Assembly (NCBI RefSeq): GCF_026342015.1
Contig: NZ_JAPENL010000001.1
Span: 2,418,001-2,482,000, forward strand
Direction of reading: 5' to 3'
DNA: 64,000 nt
Source: Micromonospora lupini
Lineage (GTDB): Bacteria > Actinomycetota > Actinomycetes > Mycobacteriales > Micromonosporaceae
The notes under the pieces were generated by a model. That model searched no databases. It worked only from the letters and a program-made list of their open reading frames with translations, and was not told where the DNA came from. Shown here piece by piece: positions 1 to 10,970 of this stretch. The position numbers and the translations under genes are program-made. The stretch's first letter is position 1. Each line of letters starts with the position of its first letter.

Positions 1-141
1 CCCCGCTGATCCGCCCTGCGCCGTACGCACGGCCGTCACGGCCACACTCCACCGAAGTGGGGCAACCGGAGGCCGGCCGAGCGGAGAGGTACGGCCGAGC
101 CGGAGGTACGGCCGGGTCGGGGCCGAAGGGTGGTGGACGAG

Positions 142-221
142 TGCTTTGGAGCTGATGCCGTCAACGAATCATCCGCGGACGGGACCCATCCCGATTCGTC
201 TATGACATCAGCTCCAAAGCA
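142..221. repeat. Long imperfect inverted repeat
   Basis: The arms TGCTTTGGAGCTGATG (142-157) and CATCAGCTCCAAAGCA (206-221) are exact reverse complements. After a 6-base mismatch they resume as ACGAATC (164-170) and GATTCGT (193-199). The loop holds an 8-bp palindrome, TCCGCGGA. The arms are AT-richer than the surroundings. It may be a terminator or a dispersed intergenic repeat; the sequence alone does not decide. Confidence 0.7.
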
Positions 222-240
222 TCCGAAGCCCACCCACTAG

Positions 241-545
241 GCCAAGCCGAGCCGGGCCGGGCCAAGCCAGGCCGGGCCAAGCCAGGCCGGGCCAAGCCAG
301 GCCGAGCCGAGCCAGGCCAGGCCAGGCCAGGCCAGGCCAGGCCGAGCCGGGCCGAGCCGGGCCGAGCCGGGCCGAGCCGGGCCGAGCCGGGCCGAGCCGG
401 GCCAAGCCGGGCCAAGCCGGGCCGAGCCGGGCCGAGCCAGGCCGAGCCGGGCCAAGCCGGGCCAAGCCGGGCCAAGCCGGGCCAAGCCGGGCCAAGCCGG
501 GCCAAGCCGGGCCAAGCCGGGCCAAGCCGGGCCAAGCCGGGCCGG
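241..545. repeat. GCCRR pentanucleotide tandem array, 61 units
   Basis: Every five bases the sequence reads GCC followed by two purines (AA, GA, GG or AG), for 61 consecutive units without a break in phase. The ten-base patterns GCCGAGCCGG and GCCGGGCCAA dominate. All frames are open on the minus strand because a 5-bp period gives a 5-residue Pro/Gly/Leu/Ala/Trp repeat, so the reading frames are an artefact of composition. Together with the inverted repeat just before it, it fills most of the first 600 bases, where I see no gene. Confidence 0.9.
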
Positions 546-604
546 TGAACGCGACCCCGATCGGTGAACACCTCGGCGGCGGGGCAGCGGGGCAATGGGA
601 TGGG

Positions 605-1093
605 TTAGGGCTGGGTGGCTTCGACGGCGCGGATGTGTCGGTAGGCGAACCAGAGCGGCGGGAAGGCACCCACCGCGAAGGACAGGTCGATGAGCGTCCA
701 GAACCACGGGATGTCCCGGATCGGGCCACAGATCAGCGCCAGCGGGACGATCCCCGCGCAGGCGATCATGCCGACCTGCACCACCCAGACGTTGCGCACC
801 GGGTCACGCAGCGGCCCCCAGAACGCCACCGCCAGCACCAGGTGGGCGAAGGCCAGCCAGTCGGTGCCGTAGAGCAGGAACGGGTAGTCCTCGCCCGCCG
901 TCACGAGTCCGGTGTGGACTCGTTCGATCCAGTCGACGAGCGCCGGCACCTGACCGGCGAGCGGGTCCAGCGCGCGCAGCAGCCAGCGCACCTCGATCTC
1001 CAGCGGGAACGCGGTGGCACCGCTCAGGAAGAGCCCGATCAGCACGATCCACAGCCAGCGACGGGTCCGTCGTAGCCGCTCCTCATTGTCCAT
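605..1093 (-). CDS. Small integral membrane protein, unknown function
   Basis: 162 residues with about four hydrophobic segments: after an Arg-rich cytoplasmic start (WLWIVLIGLFLSG), around FLLYGTDWLAFAHLVLAVAF, at VWVVQVGMIACAGIVPLALI, and near the C terminus. The first loop is acidic and aromatic. I do not recognise a characterised family; similar proteins are usually annotated as conserved hypothetical membrane proteins. It is separated from gltD by a strong hairpin, so it is probably transcribed alone. The ATG is followed at once by a GAGGAG run inside the gene, and upstream Shine-Dalgarno pairing is weak. Confidence 0.75.
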   Translation of the reverse strand: MDNEERLRRTRRWLWIVLIGLFLSGATAFPLEIEVRWLLRALDPLAGQVPALVDWIERVHTGLVTAGEDYPFLLYGTDWLAFAHLVLAVAFWGPLRDPVRNVWVVQVGMIACAGIVPLALICGPIRDIPWFWTLIDLSFAVGAFPPLWFAYRHIRAVEATQP

Positions 1094-1163
1094 GAGCGCA
1101 GCGTAACGATGATCTTCAGGCCGGTACGTCCCGTCGGCGGTGACCGCTGTCTCACCGACGGAC

Positions 1164-1195
1164 GGCCGGCGCGGCAGATGCCTGCCGCGCCGGCC
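1164..1195 (-). terminator. Hairpin terminator after gltD
   Basis: A perfect 14-bp stem (1164-1177 with 1182-1195) closes a 4-base ATGC loop, about 20 bases beyond the gltD stop. It is all G/C with no U-tract, typical of actinobacterial intrinsic terminators. Confidence 0.65.
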
Positions 1196-1213
1196 GGAAC
1201 CCCTCGAACAGCC

Positions 1214-2749
1214 TCAGCGCACGGCGAGCGCCTGCGCCGCCGGGCCGACCGGGGCGGGTAGCGCCCCGGCACCGCCCAGGTAACCGTGGATCGCGGCGGC
1301 AGCCGCACGGCCCTCGGCGATGGCCCAGACGATCAACGAGGCGCCCCGGTGCATGTCACCGGCGACGAACACGCCGTCGGCGGCGGTCTGCCAGTCGTCG
1401 CGGGCGTCGATCGCGCCCCGCGGATTGCGGGTCACGCCGAACTGCTCCAGCAACGGCTGCTGCTCGGTGCCCTCGAAACCGATCGCCAACAGCACCAGGT
1501 CCGCCGGCAGCTCCCGCTCGGAACCCGGGACGACGGTGACGACCCGCCGGCCGTCGCGCTTCTCGACTGTCACCTCGGCGATCCGCACCGCGCGCACCTG
1601 ACCGGTGCCGTCGTCCACGAACTCCTGCACCGCCACGGCGAAGACCCGCTCGCCGCCCTCCTCGTGCGCCGGGTAGCTGCGCAGGACCCACGGCCACGTC
1701 GGCCACGGGTCCCGGGCCTCGTCGCGCTCCTGCGGCGGCTGCGGGTACAGGTCGAGCTGGTTTACGCCTGCGGCGCCCTGCCGGTGGGCGACGCCGAGGC
1801 AGTCGGCCGCCGTGTCTCCGCCACCGATGATCACCACGTGCTTGCCGGCAGCGTCGATCGGGGTGCCGTCCGGCAGCACCGCCCGCGGCAGCCGGCGCTC
1901 GCCGGTGGCCACCACGCCGGCCTGGTCGGTGGCCGCGGTAGCGACCGCCCGATTCGCCGCGACCAGGTGCGCCATCGCCTGGTGTACGCCCCGCAGCGCC
2001 CGCCCCGGGGTCTCCGGGGTGTCCCGGCCCTGCAACGCCCCGGCGGCCAGCAACACCGCGTCGTGCTCGGCGCGCACCTGATCGGCGGTGACGTCGACGC
2101 CGACGTGCACGCCGGTGCGGAAGCGCACCCCCTCGGCGGTGAGCTGCGCCAACCGGGCGTCGATGTGCCGCTTCTCCAACTTGAAGTCGGGGATGCCGTA
2201 CCGGAGCAGGCCGCCGATCGCGTCGTCGCGCTCGTACACAGTCACGGCGTGACCGGCGCGGGCCAGTTGCTGGGCGGCTGCCAGGCCGGCGGGCCCGGAG
2301 CCGACCACGGCGACCGACCGGCCCGACGGCGCCGGAACGGGGCGCGGGGTGAGCCCGCGCGCCGCGGCCGCGTCGGCGATCTCCACCTCGACCTGCTTGA
2401 TGGTGACCGGCTGGCCGCCGGCGATACCCAGCACGCAGGCCGCCTCGCAGGGCGCCGGGCAGAGCCGGCCGGTGAACTCCGGGAAGTTGTTGGTGGCGTG
2501 CAGCGACTCCACTGCGGCGTCCCAGTTGCCGCTGCGGACCAGGTCGTTCCAGTCCGGGATGCGGTTGCCCAGCGGGCAGCCGTCGTGGCAGAACGGGATG
2601 CCGCAGTCCATGCATCGGGTGGCCTGCTCACGGACCAGTTCCTCGCCGGCCGGCGGGTACACCTCCCGCCAGTCGCTGATCCGCACCGGCACCGGGCGGC
2701 GGGCCGGCAGCCGCCGGTCGTAGCGCAGGAAACCGTTCGGGTCAGGCAC
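1214..2749 (-). CDS. gltD: Glutamate synthase, small (beta) subunit
   Basis: 511 residues, normal for GltD. It passes NADPH electrons through FAD and Fe-S clusters to the large subunit for L-glutamate synthesis from 2-oxoglutarate and glutamine. The N-terminal segment carries the cysteine-rich cluster-binding part ([20 protein letters not shown], about residues 42-61). An FAD-binding Rossmann motif follows ([19 protein letters not shown]) and then the NADPH site ([13 protein letters not shown]). The start is GTG and overlaps the end of gltB by 8 bp, so the two are translationally coupled. A strong hairpin follows the stop. Confidence 0.96.
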   Translation of the reverse strand: MPDPNGFLRYDRRLPARRPVPVRISDWREVYPPAGEELVREQATRCMDCGIPFCHDGCPLGNRIPDWNDLVRSGNWDAAVESLHATNNFPEFTGRLCPAPCEAACVLGIAGGQPVTIKQVEVEIADAAAARGLTPRPVPAPSGRSVAVVGSGPAGLAAAQQLARAGHAVTVYERDDAIGGLLRYGIPDFKLEKRHIDARLAQLTAEGVRFRTGVHVGVDVTADQVRAEHDAVLLAAGALQGRDTPETPGRALRGVHQAMAHLVAANRAVATAATDQAGVVATGERRLPRAVLPDGTPIDAAGKHVVIIGGGDTAADCLGVAHRQGAAGVNQLDLYPQPPQERDEARDPWPTWPWVLRSYPAHEEGGERVFAVAVQEFVDDGTGQVRAVRIAEVTVEKRDGRRVVTVVPGSERELPADLVLLAIGFEGTEQQPLLEQFGVTRNPRGAIDARDDWQTAADGVFVAGDMHRGASLIVWAIAEGRAAAAAIHGYLGGAGALPAPVGPAAQALAVR

Positions 2750-5700
2750 GTGCCACCTCCTGGGCAGCCACCCGCGGGGCGGGCGGCACCGGCATCGCCG
2801 GCACAGCGGGTGCGGTCAGTTCTGTCATGACCGCGTCGTCGACGTCGCGGCCGGCTGCTTCGGCGGCCCGCATGATCTCCAGCACCCGGCGGTAGTCGCG
2901 GGGCACCACCGCGGTGAACTCGGCAACCGCCTCCGGCCACCGCTTGAGCAGCTCCTCGGCGACCGCCGACCCGGTCTCGGCCACGTGCCGCTGCACCAAC
3001 TCGTGCAGCAGCGCCTGCTCCTGCTCGCCCAGTGGCGCCAGGTCGACAAGCTCGGTGTTGACCCGCGCCCGGTCCAACCTGTGCACGAACGCCGTCCCAC
3101 CGGACATGCCTGCGGCGAAGTTGCGCCCGGTCGTGCCGAGCACCACCACCGTGCCGCCGGTCATGTACTCGCAACCGTGGTCGCCGACGCCCTCGACGAC
3201 GGCGACCGCGCCGGAGTTGCGGACCGCGAACCGCTCCCCCACCCGACCGCGCAGGAAGACCTCGCCCGCCGTGGCCCCGTACAGGATGGTGTTGCCGCCG
3301 ATGATCTGGTCCTCGGCCCGCTGCCCGGGCTCGGCGTCGGGGTCGAGGAACGGCGCGGCGGCGTCCGGGCGGACGACGATCCGGCCCCCGGAGAGGCCCT
3401 TGCCCACGTAGTCGTTGGCGTCACCGTGCAGGCGCAGGGTCACCCCACGCGGCAGGAACGCGCCGAACGACTGCCCGGCGGTGCCGTGCAGCACGAACTC
3501 GACCGTGTCGTCCGGGAGGCCGCCGCCGCCGAAGCGGCGGGTCACCTCGCCGCCCAGCATCGCGCCGACACTGCGGTGCTCGTTGCGTACCGCCACCTCC
3601 ACGCGGACCGGCGCGCCCTCGGACAGCGCCGGCTGGGCGAGCGCGATCAGTTCGTTGTCCAGAGCGTGCTCCAGGCCGTGGTCCTGGGCGCGTACCCCGC
3701 GCCGGGCAGCGCCGGGCGGCAGCTCCGGCAGGTGCAGGACGGGCGCCAGGTCGAGCCCGTTGGCCTTCCAGTGCGACACCGCCGGGGCCACGTCGAGCAG
3801 TTCGGTCTGCCCGATGGCCTCCTCGATGGACCGGAAGCCCAGCTCGGCCAGGTAACCCCGGACCTCCTCGGCGAGGAACAGGAAGAAGTTCTCCACGAAC
3901 TCCGGCGTGCCCGTGTACCGCTCACGCAGCACCGGGTTCTGGGTGGCGATGCCGACCGGGCAGGTGTCCAGGTGGCAGACCCGCATCATCACGCAGCCCG
4001 AGACGATCAGCGGCGCGGTCGCGAAGCCGAACTCCTCCGCGCCGAGCAGCGCCGCGACCAGCACGTCCCGGCCGGTCTTGAGCTGGCCGTCGACCTGCAC
4101 GGTGACCCGGTCGCGCAGCTTGTTGAGCAGCAGCGTCTGCTGTGCCTCGGCCAGCCCCAGCTCCCACGGGGTGCCGGCGTGCTTGAGCGAGTTCATCGGG
4201 GACGCGCCGGTGCCGCCGTCGTGGCCGGAGATCAGGATGACGTCGGCCTTGAGCTTGGCGACCCCGGCGGCGACCGTGCCCACGCCCACCTCGCTGACCA
4301 GCTTGACGTGCACCCGGGCGGCCGGATTGACGCACTTCAGGTCGTGGACGAGCTGGGCCAGGTCCTCGATTGAGTAGATGTCGTGGTGCGGCGGCGGCGA
4401 GATCAGACCGACGCCGGGAGTGGCGTGCCTGGTCCGGGCGATCCACGGCCAGACCTTGTTGCCCGGCAGTTGGCCGCCCTCGCCGGGCTTCGCGCCCTGG
4501 GCCATCTTGATCTGCAGGTCGTCGGCGTTGACCAGGTATTCGCTTGTCACACCGAACCGGCCGCTGGCGATCTGTTTGACCGAGGAGCGCCGCAGCGGGT
4601 CGTGCAGCCGCTCGACATCCTCGCCGCCCTCGCCGGTGTTGGACTTGCCGCCGAGGCGGTTCATCGCGATGGCGAGCGTCTCGTGTGCCTCGGCCGAGAT
4701 GGAGCCGTACGACATGGCGCCGGTGGCGAAGCGCTTGACGATCTCGGTGGCCGGCTCGACCTCCTCGATCGGCACCGCCGGGCGGACCCCGGTGCGCAGG
4801 GTGAACAGTCCGCGCAGCGAGCCGGCCTGCGCGGCGAGCGCGTCGACCTTGGCCGTGTACTGGCGGAAGACGTCGTACTGCCGGCTGCGGGTGGCGTGCT
4901 GGAGCAGGAAGACCGTCTCCGGGTTGAACAGGTGCAGCTCACCCTCGCGGCGCCACTGGTACTCGCCGCCGACCTCAAGGCGGTCGGAGGTGGCGGCGCC
5001 GGCGGGCGGCCAGGCCAGCGCGTGCCGGGCGGCCACCTCGGTGTGCACACCGGCCAGCCCGACGCCGCCGATCCGGCTCGGGGTGCCCCGGAAGTAACGG
5101 TCGATCAGCCGGGTGTCCAGGCCGACCGCCTCGAAGACCTGCGCACCGCAGTACGACGAGACAGTCGAGATGCCCATCTTGGACATGATCTTCAGGACGC
5201 CCTTGCCGAGCGCCTTGGCGTAGTTGCGCACCGCGGCGGCGGGTTGCACACCGGCCAGCACGCCCGTGGTGATCATGTCTTCCACCGACTCGAACGCCAG
5301 GTACGGGTTGACCGCCGCCGCGCCGTACCCGATCAGGACCGCCGCGTGGTGCACCTCCCGACAGTCGCCGGACTCCACGATCAGCGCCGCCTGCGTGCGG
5401 GTCTGCTCCCGCACCAGGTGCTGGTGCACGGCGGCGGTGAGCAGCAGCGACGGGATCGGCGCGAGATCGGCGTTGGAGTCCCGGTCGGAGAGCACCAGGA
5501 TGCGGACGCCGTCCTCGATGGCCTCGGAGACGTGTCGACAGATCTCGATCAGCCGCGCCTTGATCCCGGCGGCGCCCTCGCGGATGCGGTACAGCCCGGA
5601 GACCCGCACCGCCTTGAAGCCGGGCAGGTCGCCGTCCTCGTCGATGGAGAGGATCTTCGCCAGCTCGTCGTTGTCGATGATCGGGTGCGGCAGCACGATC

Positions 5701-7472
5701 TGCCGACAGCTCGCGGCGCTCGGGTCGAGCAGGTTGCCCTCCGGCCCGATCGTCGACGCCAGGCTGGTCACCAACTCCTCGCGGATGGCGTCCAGCGGCG
5801 GGTTGGTGACCTGGGCGAAGAGCTGGTGGAAGTAGTCGTAGAGCAGCCGCGGTCGGGTGGACAGCGGCGAGATCGGGGTGTCCGTGCCCATCGAGCCCAG
5901 CGGCTCCGCGCCGGTACGGGCCATCGGCGCGAGCAGGACCTTCAGCTCCTCCTCGGTGTAGCCGAAGACCTGCTGGCGACGGCGCACCGAGTCGTGGGTG
6001 TAGACGGTGTGCTCACGGGGCGGCAGGTCGTCAAGCTCGATCAGCCCGGCGTGCAGCCACTCGCCGTACGGCTGCGCGGCGGCCAACTCGGACTTGATCT
6101 CGTCGTCGTGCACGATCCGCCCGGCCACCGTGTCGACGAGGAACATCCGGCCCGGCTGGAGCCGCCCCTTCGCGACCACGTGGGCGGGGTCGAGGTCGAG
6201 CACGCCCGCCTCGGAACCGAGCACCACGAGGCCGTCGTCGGTCTGCCACCAGCGCCCCGGACGCAGCCCGTTGCGGTCCAGCACCGCGCCGACGATCTCG
6301 CCGTCGGTGAAGGCCACCGACGCCGGACCGTCCCACGGCTCCATGAGGCTGGCGTGGAAGCGGTAGAAGGCACGCTTCGCCGGATCCATCCCGGGGTCGT
6401 TCTCCCAGGCCTCGGGGATCATCATGAGCACCGCGTGCGGCAGGCTCCGCCCGGCCAGGTGCAGCAGCTCCAGGACCTCGTCGAAGTTCGCCGAGTCGGA
6501 GGCGGCGGGCGTGCAGACCGGGAAGACCCGCCGGATGTTTCCCGGCACGTTCGGCGAGCGCAGGAGCGCCTCGCGGGCCTGCATCCAGTTGCGGTTGCCC
6601 CGGATCGTGTTGATCTCGCCGTTGTGGGCGATGAACCGGTACGGGTGCGCCAGCGGCCAGGACGGGAAGGTGTTTGTGGAGAAGCGGGAGTGCACGAGCG
6701 CGATCGCACTGTCCACCCGCTCGTCGCGCAGGTCGGGGTAGAACGCCGGCAACTGGTCGGGCGTGAGCATGCCCTTGTAGACAATGGTGCGACTGGACAG
6801 CGACGGGAAGTACGCGGGCACTCCCCGCTCGGCGGTCTCCCGCTCGGCCTGCTTGCGCAGGCAGAAGGCCACCCGGTCCAGCTCGATGCCGCTCAGCGCG
6901 GAACCGGCCGGCCCGGCGGGCGAGTCGGTGAGGCGGTGGGCGGCCACGAAGACCTGCCGCACCCGGGGCATGGCCGCCAGGGCGGTGTCGCCGAGCCCCT
7001 GCGGCTCGATCGGCACGTCCCGCCAACCGAGCACATCCGCGCCCTCGACCAGCGCGTACTTCTCGACCACCCGACGGGCACGCGCCTCGGCGGCGTCGTC
7101 GTCGGGGAGGAACACCAGGCCCGTGGCGTACTCGCCGGCCGGTGGCAGCGTCACGTCGGCGACCGCGCGCAGGAACGCGTCCGGGACCTGGATCATGATG
7201 CCCGCGCCGTCGCCGGTGTTGGGCTCCGCGCCGCGGGCGCCACGGTGGTCCAGGCGGCAGAGCGCACCGAGCCCGTTGGCGACGACCGCGTGGGACCGTC
7301 GGCCGTGCATGTCCGCCACGAAGGCCACCCCGCAGGCGTCGTGTTCCTGCGCGGGGTCGTAGAGACCCTGGGCGGGCGGGTGGGGGCCGGGCGTCGGGGA
7401 CGCCTGCGGGCTGTGCGGGTGCGGCTGTGTCGTGTCCGCGTACGGCTGAGCCACCGGGCCTCCTGTCGTCAC
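2742..7472 (-). CDS. gltB: Glutamate synthase, large (alpha) subunit
   Basis: 1576 residues, the expected size. An N-terminal Ntn-type glutaminase domain releases ammonia from glutamine, and the FMN domain uses it to aminate 2-oxoglutarate. The predicted nucleophile is Cys47 in HDACGVAF, after a 46-residue Pro/His-rich propeptide that would be removed. The 3Fe-4S cysteines lie near residue 1160 ([15 protein letters not shown]), and the C-terminal GltB structural domain is Gly-rich. It is the first gene of a gltBD operon, divergent from the GNAT gene across a 126-bp promoter region. I could not identify a GlnR site there. Confidence 0.97.
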   Translation of the reverse strand: MTTGGPVAQPYADTTQPHPHSPQASPTPGPHPPAQGLYDPAQEHDACGVAFVADMHGRRSHAVVANGLGALCRLDHRGARGAEPNTGDGAGIMIQVPDAFLRAVADVTLPPAGEYATGLVFLPDDDAAEARARRVVEKYALVEGADVLGWRDVPIEPQGLGDTALAAMPRVRQVFVAAHRLTDSPAGPAGSALSGIELDRVAFCLRKQAERETAERGVPAYFPSLSSRTIVYKGMLTPDQLPAFYPDLRDERVDSAIALVHSRFSTNTFPSWPLAHPYRFIAHNGEINTIRGNRNWMQAREALLRSPNVPGNIRRVFPVCTPAASDSANFDEVLELLHLAGRSLPHAVLMMIPEAWENDPGMDPAKRAFYRFHASLMEPWDGPASVAFTDGEIVGAVLDRNGLRPGRWWQTDDGLVVLGSEAGVLDLDPAHVVAKGRLQPGRMFLVDTVAGRIVHDDEIKSELAAAQPYGEWLHAGLIELDDLPPREHTVYTHDSVRRRQQVFGYTEEELKVLLAPMARTGAEPLGSMGTDTPISPLSTRPRLLYDYFHQLFAQVTNPPLDAIREELVTSLASTIGPEGNLLDPSAASCRQIVLPHPIIDNDELAKILSIDEDGDLPGFKAVRVSGLYRIREGAAGIKARLIEICRHVSEAIEDGVRILVLSDRDSNADLAPIPSLLLTAAVHQHLVREQTRTQAALIVESGDCREVHHAAVLIGYGAAAVNPYLAFESVEDMITTGVLAGVQPAAAVRNYAKALGKGVLKIMSKMGISTVSSYCGAQVFEAVGLDTRLIDRYFRGTPSRIGGVGLAGVHTEVAARHALAWPPAGAATSDRLEVGGEYQWRREGELHLFNPETVFLLQHATRSRQYDVFRQYTAKVDALAAQAGSLRGLFTLRTGVRPAVPIEEVEPATEIVKRFATGAMSYGSISAEAHETLAIAMNRLGGKSNTGEGGEDVERLHDPLRRSSVKQIASGRFGVTSEYLVNADDLQIKMAQGAKPGEGGQLPGNKVWPWIARTRHATPGVGLISPPPHHDIYSIEDLAQLVHDLKCVNPAARVHVKLVSEVGVGTVAAGVAKLKADVILISGHDGGTGASPMNSLKHAGTPWELGLAEAQQTLLLNKLRDRVTVQVDGQLKTGRDVLVAALLGAEEFGFATAPLIVSGCVMMRVCHLDTCPVGIATQNPVLRERYTGTPEFVENFFLFLAEEVRGYLAELGFRSIEEAIGQTELLDVAPAVSHWKANGLDLAPVLHLPELPPGAARRGVRAQDHGLEHALDNELIALAQPALSEGAPVRVEVAVRNEHRSVGAMLGGEVTRRFGGGGLPDDTVEFVLHGTAGQSFGAFLPRGVTLRLHGDANDYVGKGLSGGRIVVRPDAAAPFLDPDAEPGQRAEDQIIGGNTILYGATAGEVFLRGRVGERFAVRNSGAVAVVEGVGDHGCEYMTGGTVVVLGTTGRNFAAGMSGGTAFVHRLDRARVNTELVDLAPLGEQEQALLHELVQRHVAETGSAVAEELLKRWPEAVAEFTAVVPRDYRRVLEIMRAAEAAGRDVDDAVMTELTAPAVPAMPVPPAPRVAAQEVARA

Positions 7473-7598
7473 TCAGGTTGGATCATGGTGGGGACGACGT
7501 CGGCCCGTGGGTCTATTGAGTCTACGTTAGGGCTGGGGGCGCAAGGCCACTCAAGATTGATCACACCGTCCAGAGTCTGGGACGTGTAGTCTCGCGCG

Positions 7599-8444
7599 GT
7601 GGATTCGGTGCACAAGGACATCTTCGACCGGTTGGAACGTTTCTACGACGCGGTGCCCCGCGACGTCGCCGGTGCCGAGGAGCATGGCGGGCTGGTGCTG
7701 TTCGTCCGCGAGGGCGCCGGCTGGCCGTTCTACGCCCGGCCCCGCATCGACGCCACCGAGGCGCCGTCCCTGGCCGACGTCAGTTCCGTGCGGGAGCGCC
7801 AGCGGGAGCTGGGCCTCCCGGAGTCCTTCGAGTGGGTGCACGAGACGACCCCGGAGCTGCTGGCGGTGGCCCGCTCGGCGGGGCTGAACGTGCTGGAGGC
7901 CCCGCTGATGGTCCTCGACCCGGCCGCGCTGCCCGATCCGGCGACGCTGTCCGACGTACCGGTGCGGGTGCTGGCGGCGGACGCGCCCGACTTCGCCGCC
8001 GACGTGGCCGCCCGGCGGGCGGTGGCGGCCGTGGCGTTCGGCGCCGCCGGCACCGCGCCCGGCCCGGCCGGACCGGCCGAGCGGGACGCCGCGGTCACCG
8101 AGTTGGAGCTCGCCGCGCTGGAGGAGGAGCGGGCCCGGATCGCCGACGGCCGGCGGATCTCCGCGCTGGCCGGGACGCCGACCGAGGGCGCGCTGGCAAG
8201 CGGCATGGCGATGCGGGTGGACGACGTCGCGGAGATCGCCGGAGTGGCCACCCTGCCGGCCGCCCGCCGTCGCGGCATGGGCGCCGCGCTGACCGCCACC
8301 CTCGCCCGTGAACTGCTCGCCGCCGGCACCGGGCTCGTCTTCCTCTCCGCGGGCAGCGAGGAGATCGCCCGGGTCTACCTGCGGGTCGGCTTCCGCCGCG
8401 TCGGCACCGCCTGCATCGCCGAACCCACCGCCCTGATCCCCTGA
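7599..8444 (+). CDS. GNAT-family N-acetyltransferase
   Basis: 281 residues. The C-terminal half is a GNAT fold: VAEIAGVATLPAARRRGMG gives the acetyl-CoA pyrophosphate loop (RRRGMG), and the last strand is YLRVGFRRVG. The N-terminal 100 residues (LVLFVREGAGWPFYARP) look like a second, degenerate acetyltransferase-like domain. The substrate cannot be read from the sequence. The start is a GTG and the gene is divergent from gltB. It converges on the FAD monooxygenase gene with only 31 bp between the stop codons. Confidence 0.88.
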   Translation: MDSVHKDIFDRLERFYDAVPRDVAGAEEHGGLVLFVREGAGWPFYARPRIDATEAPSLADVSSVRERQRELGLPESFEWVHETTPELLAVARSAGLNVLEAPLMVLDPAALPDPATLSDVPVRVLAADAPDFAADVAARRAVAAVAFGAAGTAPGPAGPAERDAAVTELELAALEEERARIADGRRISALAGTPTEGALASGMAMRVDDVAEIAGVATLPAARRRGMGAALTATLARELLAAGTGLVFLSAGSEEIARVYLRVGFRRVGTACIAEPTALIP

Positions 8445-8475
8445 ACCGCCCCGATGACCTGAGCGGCGTGGACGA

Positions 8476-9663
8476 TCAGGCCGGTGGCCGCCACTGGGCC
8501 GCGGAGGCGGCGGCGCTGGAGAGCAGCCGCGAGTTGATCGTGCCGAGCGCGGCGTCGCGGGCGCGCAACGCCAACCGGCCCCGGGTCTGGAGCACCGCCG
8601 ACATGCGGCGGGTCTGGCGGACCACCGTCGCCGCCCGGGGACGGCGCACCCGGTCGTACGTCTGCACGGCGTCGGGCAGGCGGGCCTCGCGCAGCAGCGA
8701 GGCGAGCGTGGCGGCGTCCTCGAAGGCGAGGCACGCGCCCTGGCCGAGGTGCGGCGGCATGGCGTGCGCCGCGTCGCCGAGCAGCACCACCCCGCCCGGC
8801 CCGACTCCGAAGCCGTAGGCGCGGGGCAACGGGCGCAGCTCGCGGACCTCCTGTTGTACGAGGTCGCTCGGGTCGGTGGCGTCGAGCAGCGCGGCGATCG
8901 GCGCCGGCCAGCCGGCGTACCAGCGGCGCAGGAGGGCGAGCTGGGTCTCCGGTGGCTCGGGGCGGGGAGCGCCGGCGGCGGTGGCCACCCAGTAGATGCC
9001 ACCCCGGCTGGAACCACCCGAGGAACCGCGCTCACCCAACGAGGCGGCCACGAACCGGTAGCCCGCGCCGAGAACCTCGCCGGCGATCTGCTGGTCGGCG
9101 GCCAGCCGGGGTGCCCGGTACCAGGGGATGACGGCCCGCCAGGCCGCGCAGCCGGAGCTGACCACGCCGGACTCGGGGGCCAGTTGGCGACGGATGACGC
9201 TGTCCGTGCCGTCCGCGGCGACCACCAGGTCGGCCTCGATGGTGTGCCGCCCGTCGTTCACCCCGGGGCGTTCGCCCGGCTCGACGCGGACGTGGCGCAC
9301 GGTCACCCCGGTACGCAGCTCGACCCGGTCACCGAGGCCGGCGATCAACGCGTCGTGCAGATCCTCCCGGTGCACCACCACAGGCATCCGGTCGGCCGGG
9401 GTCGGCCGGGGTTGCACCAGCCAGTGCCCGTCCGGACGGCGGACCCCACCGTCGGGCAGCGGGGTGGCGATGGCGGCCAGACCGGCACCGAGGCCGAGGG
9501 CCTGCAACGCGCGGACGCCGTTGGGCCAGAGCACCACGGCGGTCGGCTCGGGACGGACCCGTTCGGCGCGGTCCAGCAGGGTGACCTGCCAACCCGAGCG
9601 GGCCAGCGCGCCGGCGACCGCGAGGCCTCCGACCCCGGCGCCGACCACCACCGCGCTTCGCAT
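8476..9663 (-). CDS. FAD-dependent monooxygenase (PHBH/UbiH-like)
   Basis: 395 residues. The N terminus is a textbook FAD site (VVVGAGVGGLAVAGALARSG). The DG motif is present (LVVAADGTDSVIRR), as is the GD motif binding the FAD ribityl chain (VLLGDAAHAMPPHLGQG). It should hydroxylate or oxidise a small, probably aromatic, substrate using NAD(P)H and O2; the substrate is unknown. It lies 15 bp downstream of lgt in the same direction and is probably co-transcribed, without an obvious functional link. Confidence 0.92.
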   Translation of the reverse strand: MRSAVVVGAGVGGLAVAGALARSGWQVTLLDRAERVRPEPTAVVLWPNGVRALQALGLGAGLAAIATPLPDGGVRRPDGHWLVQPRPTPADRMPVVVHREDLHDALIAGLGDRVELRTGVTVRHVRVEPGERPGVNDGRHTIEADLVVAADGTDSVIRRQLAPESGVVSSGCAAWRAVIPWYRAPRLAADQQIAGEVLGAGYRFVAASLGERGSSGGSSRGGIYWVATAAGAPRPEPPETQLALLRRWYAGWPAPIAALLDATDPSDLVQQEVRELRPLPRAYGFGVGPGGVVLLGDAAHAMPPHLGQGACLAFEDAATLASLLREARLPDAVQTYDRVRRPRAATVVRQTRRMSAVLQTRGRLALRARDAALGTINSRLLSSAAASAAQWRPPA

Positions 9664-9678
9664 CGGTGCCGCCCCCGC

Positions 9679-10869
9679 TCAGCTGTCCCGGTCGGCGGGG
9701 CGTACGCCGGCGGCGTCGGCCCGGTCGTCGTCGCGCGCCTCCCGCGTCTCGCCCACCGGCCCGTCGGCGCGGGCGCTGGCCGCCTCGTCGTCGGCCGGCT
9801 CGTCGTCGAGCGGCTCGGCGCCCTCGGGGCGTAGCTCGTCGGCCTGCTCCGGCGGCGCCACGCCGGTGTCCCGCCAGGTGTCGTACTGCTCCTCGCTGAC
9901 CACCCGGTAACCCTCGGGGGCGGCGGCGCGCGCGCTGGTCTGGCCTTCGGAGATGTCGACCTGGGACAGGTCGGACGTGGTGGGCGGCGTGGGGGTGGCC
10001 GCCACGCCGATCGGGATCAGGTACTCCCGGGGGCCGCGGACCCGCACGAAGTAGATCAACGCGCCGAGGAAGACCAGGGCGGCGGTCCAGACGTTGAGCC
10101 GTACGCCGAAGATCTGGTTCGCCTCGTCGGTGCGCATCAGCTCGATCCAGAACCGGCCGGCGGTGTAGCCCATCACGTACAGCGCGAACGCCCGACCCCG
10201 CCCGAGCCGCAACCGCCGGTCCAGGATGAGGACCAGTGCGACGACGCCGAGGTTCCACAGCGCCTCGTAGAGGAACGTCGGGTGGTAGAGGCCGGGTTCG
10301 AGGATCGGCTGCCCGGCGTCGTCCCGCAGCGCGTGCCCCGGGTTGTCCGGATCCATCCGGTGGATCTCCAGACCCCACGGCAGCGTCGTACGGCCACCGA
10401 ACAGCTCGTTGTTGAACCAGTTGCCGAACCGCCCGATCGCCTGGGCCAGCGGCAACCCCGGCGCGAGCGCGTCGGCCAGCACACCGAACGGAATGCCGAG
10501 CTGCCGGGCCGCGATGAACGCGCCGACCGCGCCACCGGCGACGGCGCCCCAGATCCCGAGGCCACCCTCCCAGATGTAGAACGCCTTCAGCGGTTCGCCA
10601 CCGGCGCCGAAGTACTTCTCCGGGGAGGTGATCACGTGGTAGATCCGGGCCCCGATGATGCCCGCGGGCACCGCCCAGACGGCGATGTCGAGCACCGCTC
10701 CCGGAGCGACGCCGCGCTGGCGCAGGCGGCGCTCGGTCACCCAGCAGGCCACCACGATGCCGGCGATGATGCACAGCGCGTACGCCCGGAGCGGGAACGG
10801 CCCGAGCTGCCAGACGGCGGTGCTGGGACTGGGCAGGGCCGCCTGGGGGGACAGCGAGGCGATGGTCAC
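9679..10869 (-). CDS. lgt: Prolipoprotein diacylglyceryl transferase
   Basis: Membrane enzyme that moves diacylglycerol from phosphatidylglycerol to the lipobox cysteine of prolipoproteins, the first maturation step before LspA (also in this window). Family motifs are AIGRFGNWFNNELFGG and HPTFLYEALWN, with about seven membrane segments ending near residue 270. About 125 further residues form an acidic, disordered cytoplasmic tail. I chose the GTG at 10869 (protein starting VTIASLSPQ) because actinobacterial homologues begin this way; an upstream start at 10908 would add 13 unconserved residues. In many actinobacteria lgt directly follows trpA; here a NUDIX gene lies between them. Confidence 0.95.
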   Translation of the reverse strand: MTIASLSPQAALPSPSTAVWQLGPFPLRAYALCIIAGIVVACWVTERRLRQRGVAPGAVLDIAVWAVPAGIIGARIYHVITSPEKYFGAGGEPLKAFYIWEGGLGIWGAVAGGAVGAFIAARQLGIPFGVLADALAPGLPLAQAIGRFGNWFNNELFGGRTTLPWGLEIHRMDPDNPGHALRDDAGQPILEPGLYHPTFLYEALWNLGVVALVLILDRRLRLGRGRAFALYVMGYTAGRFWIELMRTDEANQIFGVRLNVWTAALVFLGALIYFVRVRGPREYLIPIGVAATPTPPTTSDLSQVDISEGQTSARAAAPEGYRVVSEEQYDTWRDTGVAPPEQADELRPEGAEPLDDEPADDEAASARADGPVGETREARDDDRADAAGVRPADRDS

Positions 10870-10970
10870 GGGTGCACACGCTACCGCTGCGCACCCCCAC
10901 AGCGGCACCCCGGGCCGCCGCGCGCGGATCCCGATGACTTCTGGTTTGCGCCGCCGTACGCTCTTTGTCC

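Noticed and set aside
200..729. Pro/Gly/Leu/Trp-rich open frames across the start of the window
   Set aside because: They are produced by the 5-bp GCCRR repeat, which is open in every minus-strand frame, and have no family match or ribosome site.
4383..7589. A 1068-codon plus-strand frame opposite gltB
   Set aside because: Antisense frame kept open by high third-position GC; its product is Arg/His/Gln-rich with no domain, and gltB on the other strand is certain.
7473..7598. GlnR or other nitrogen-control site before gltB
   Set aside because: I looked for the paired GTnAC-type motif and found no convincing match.
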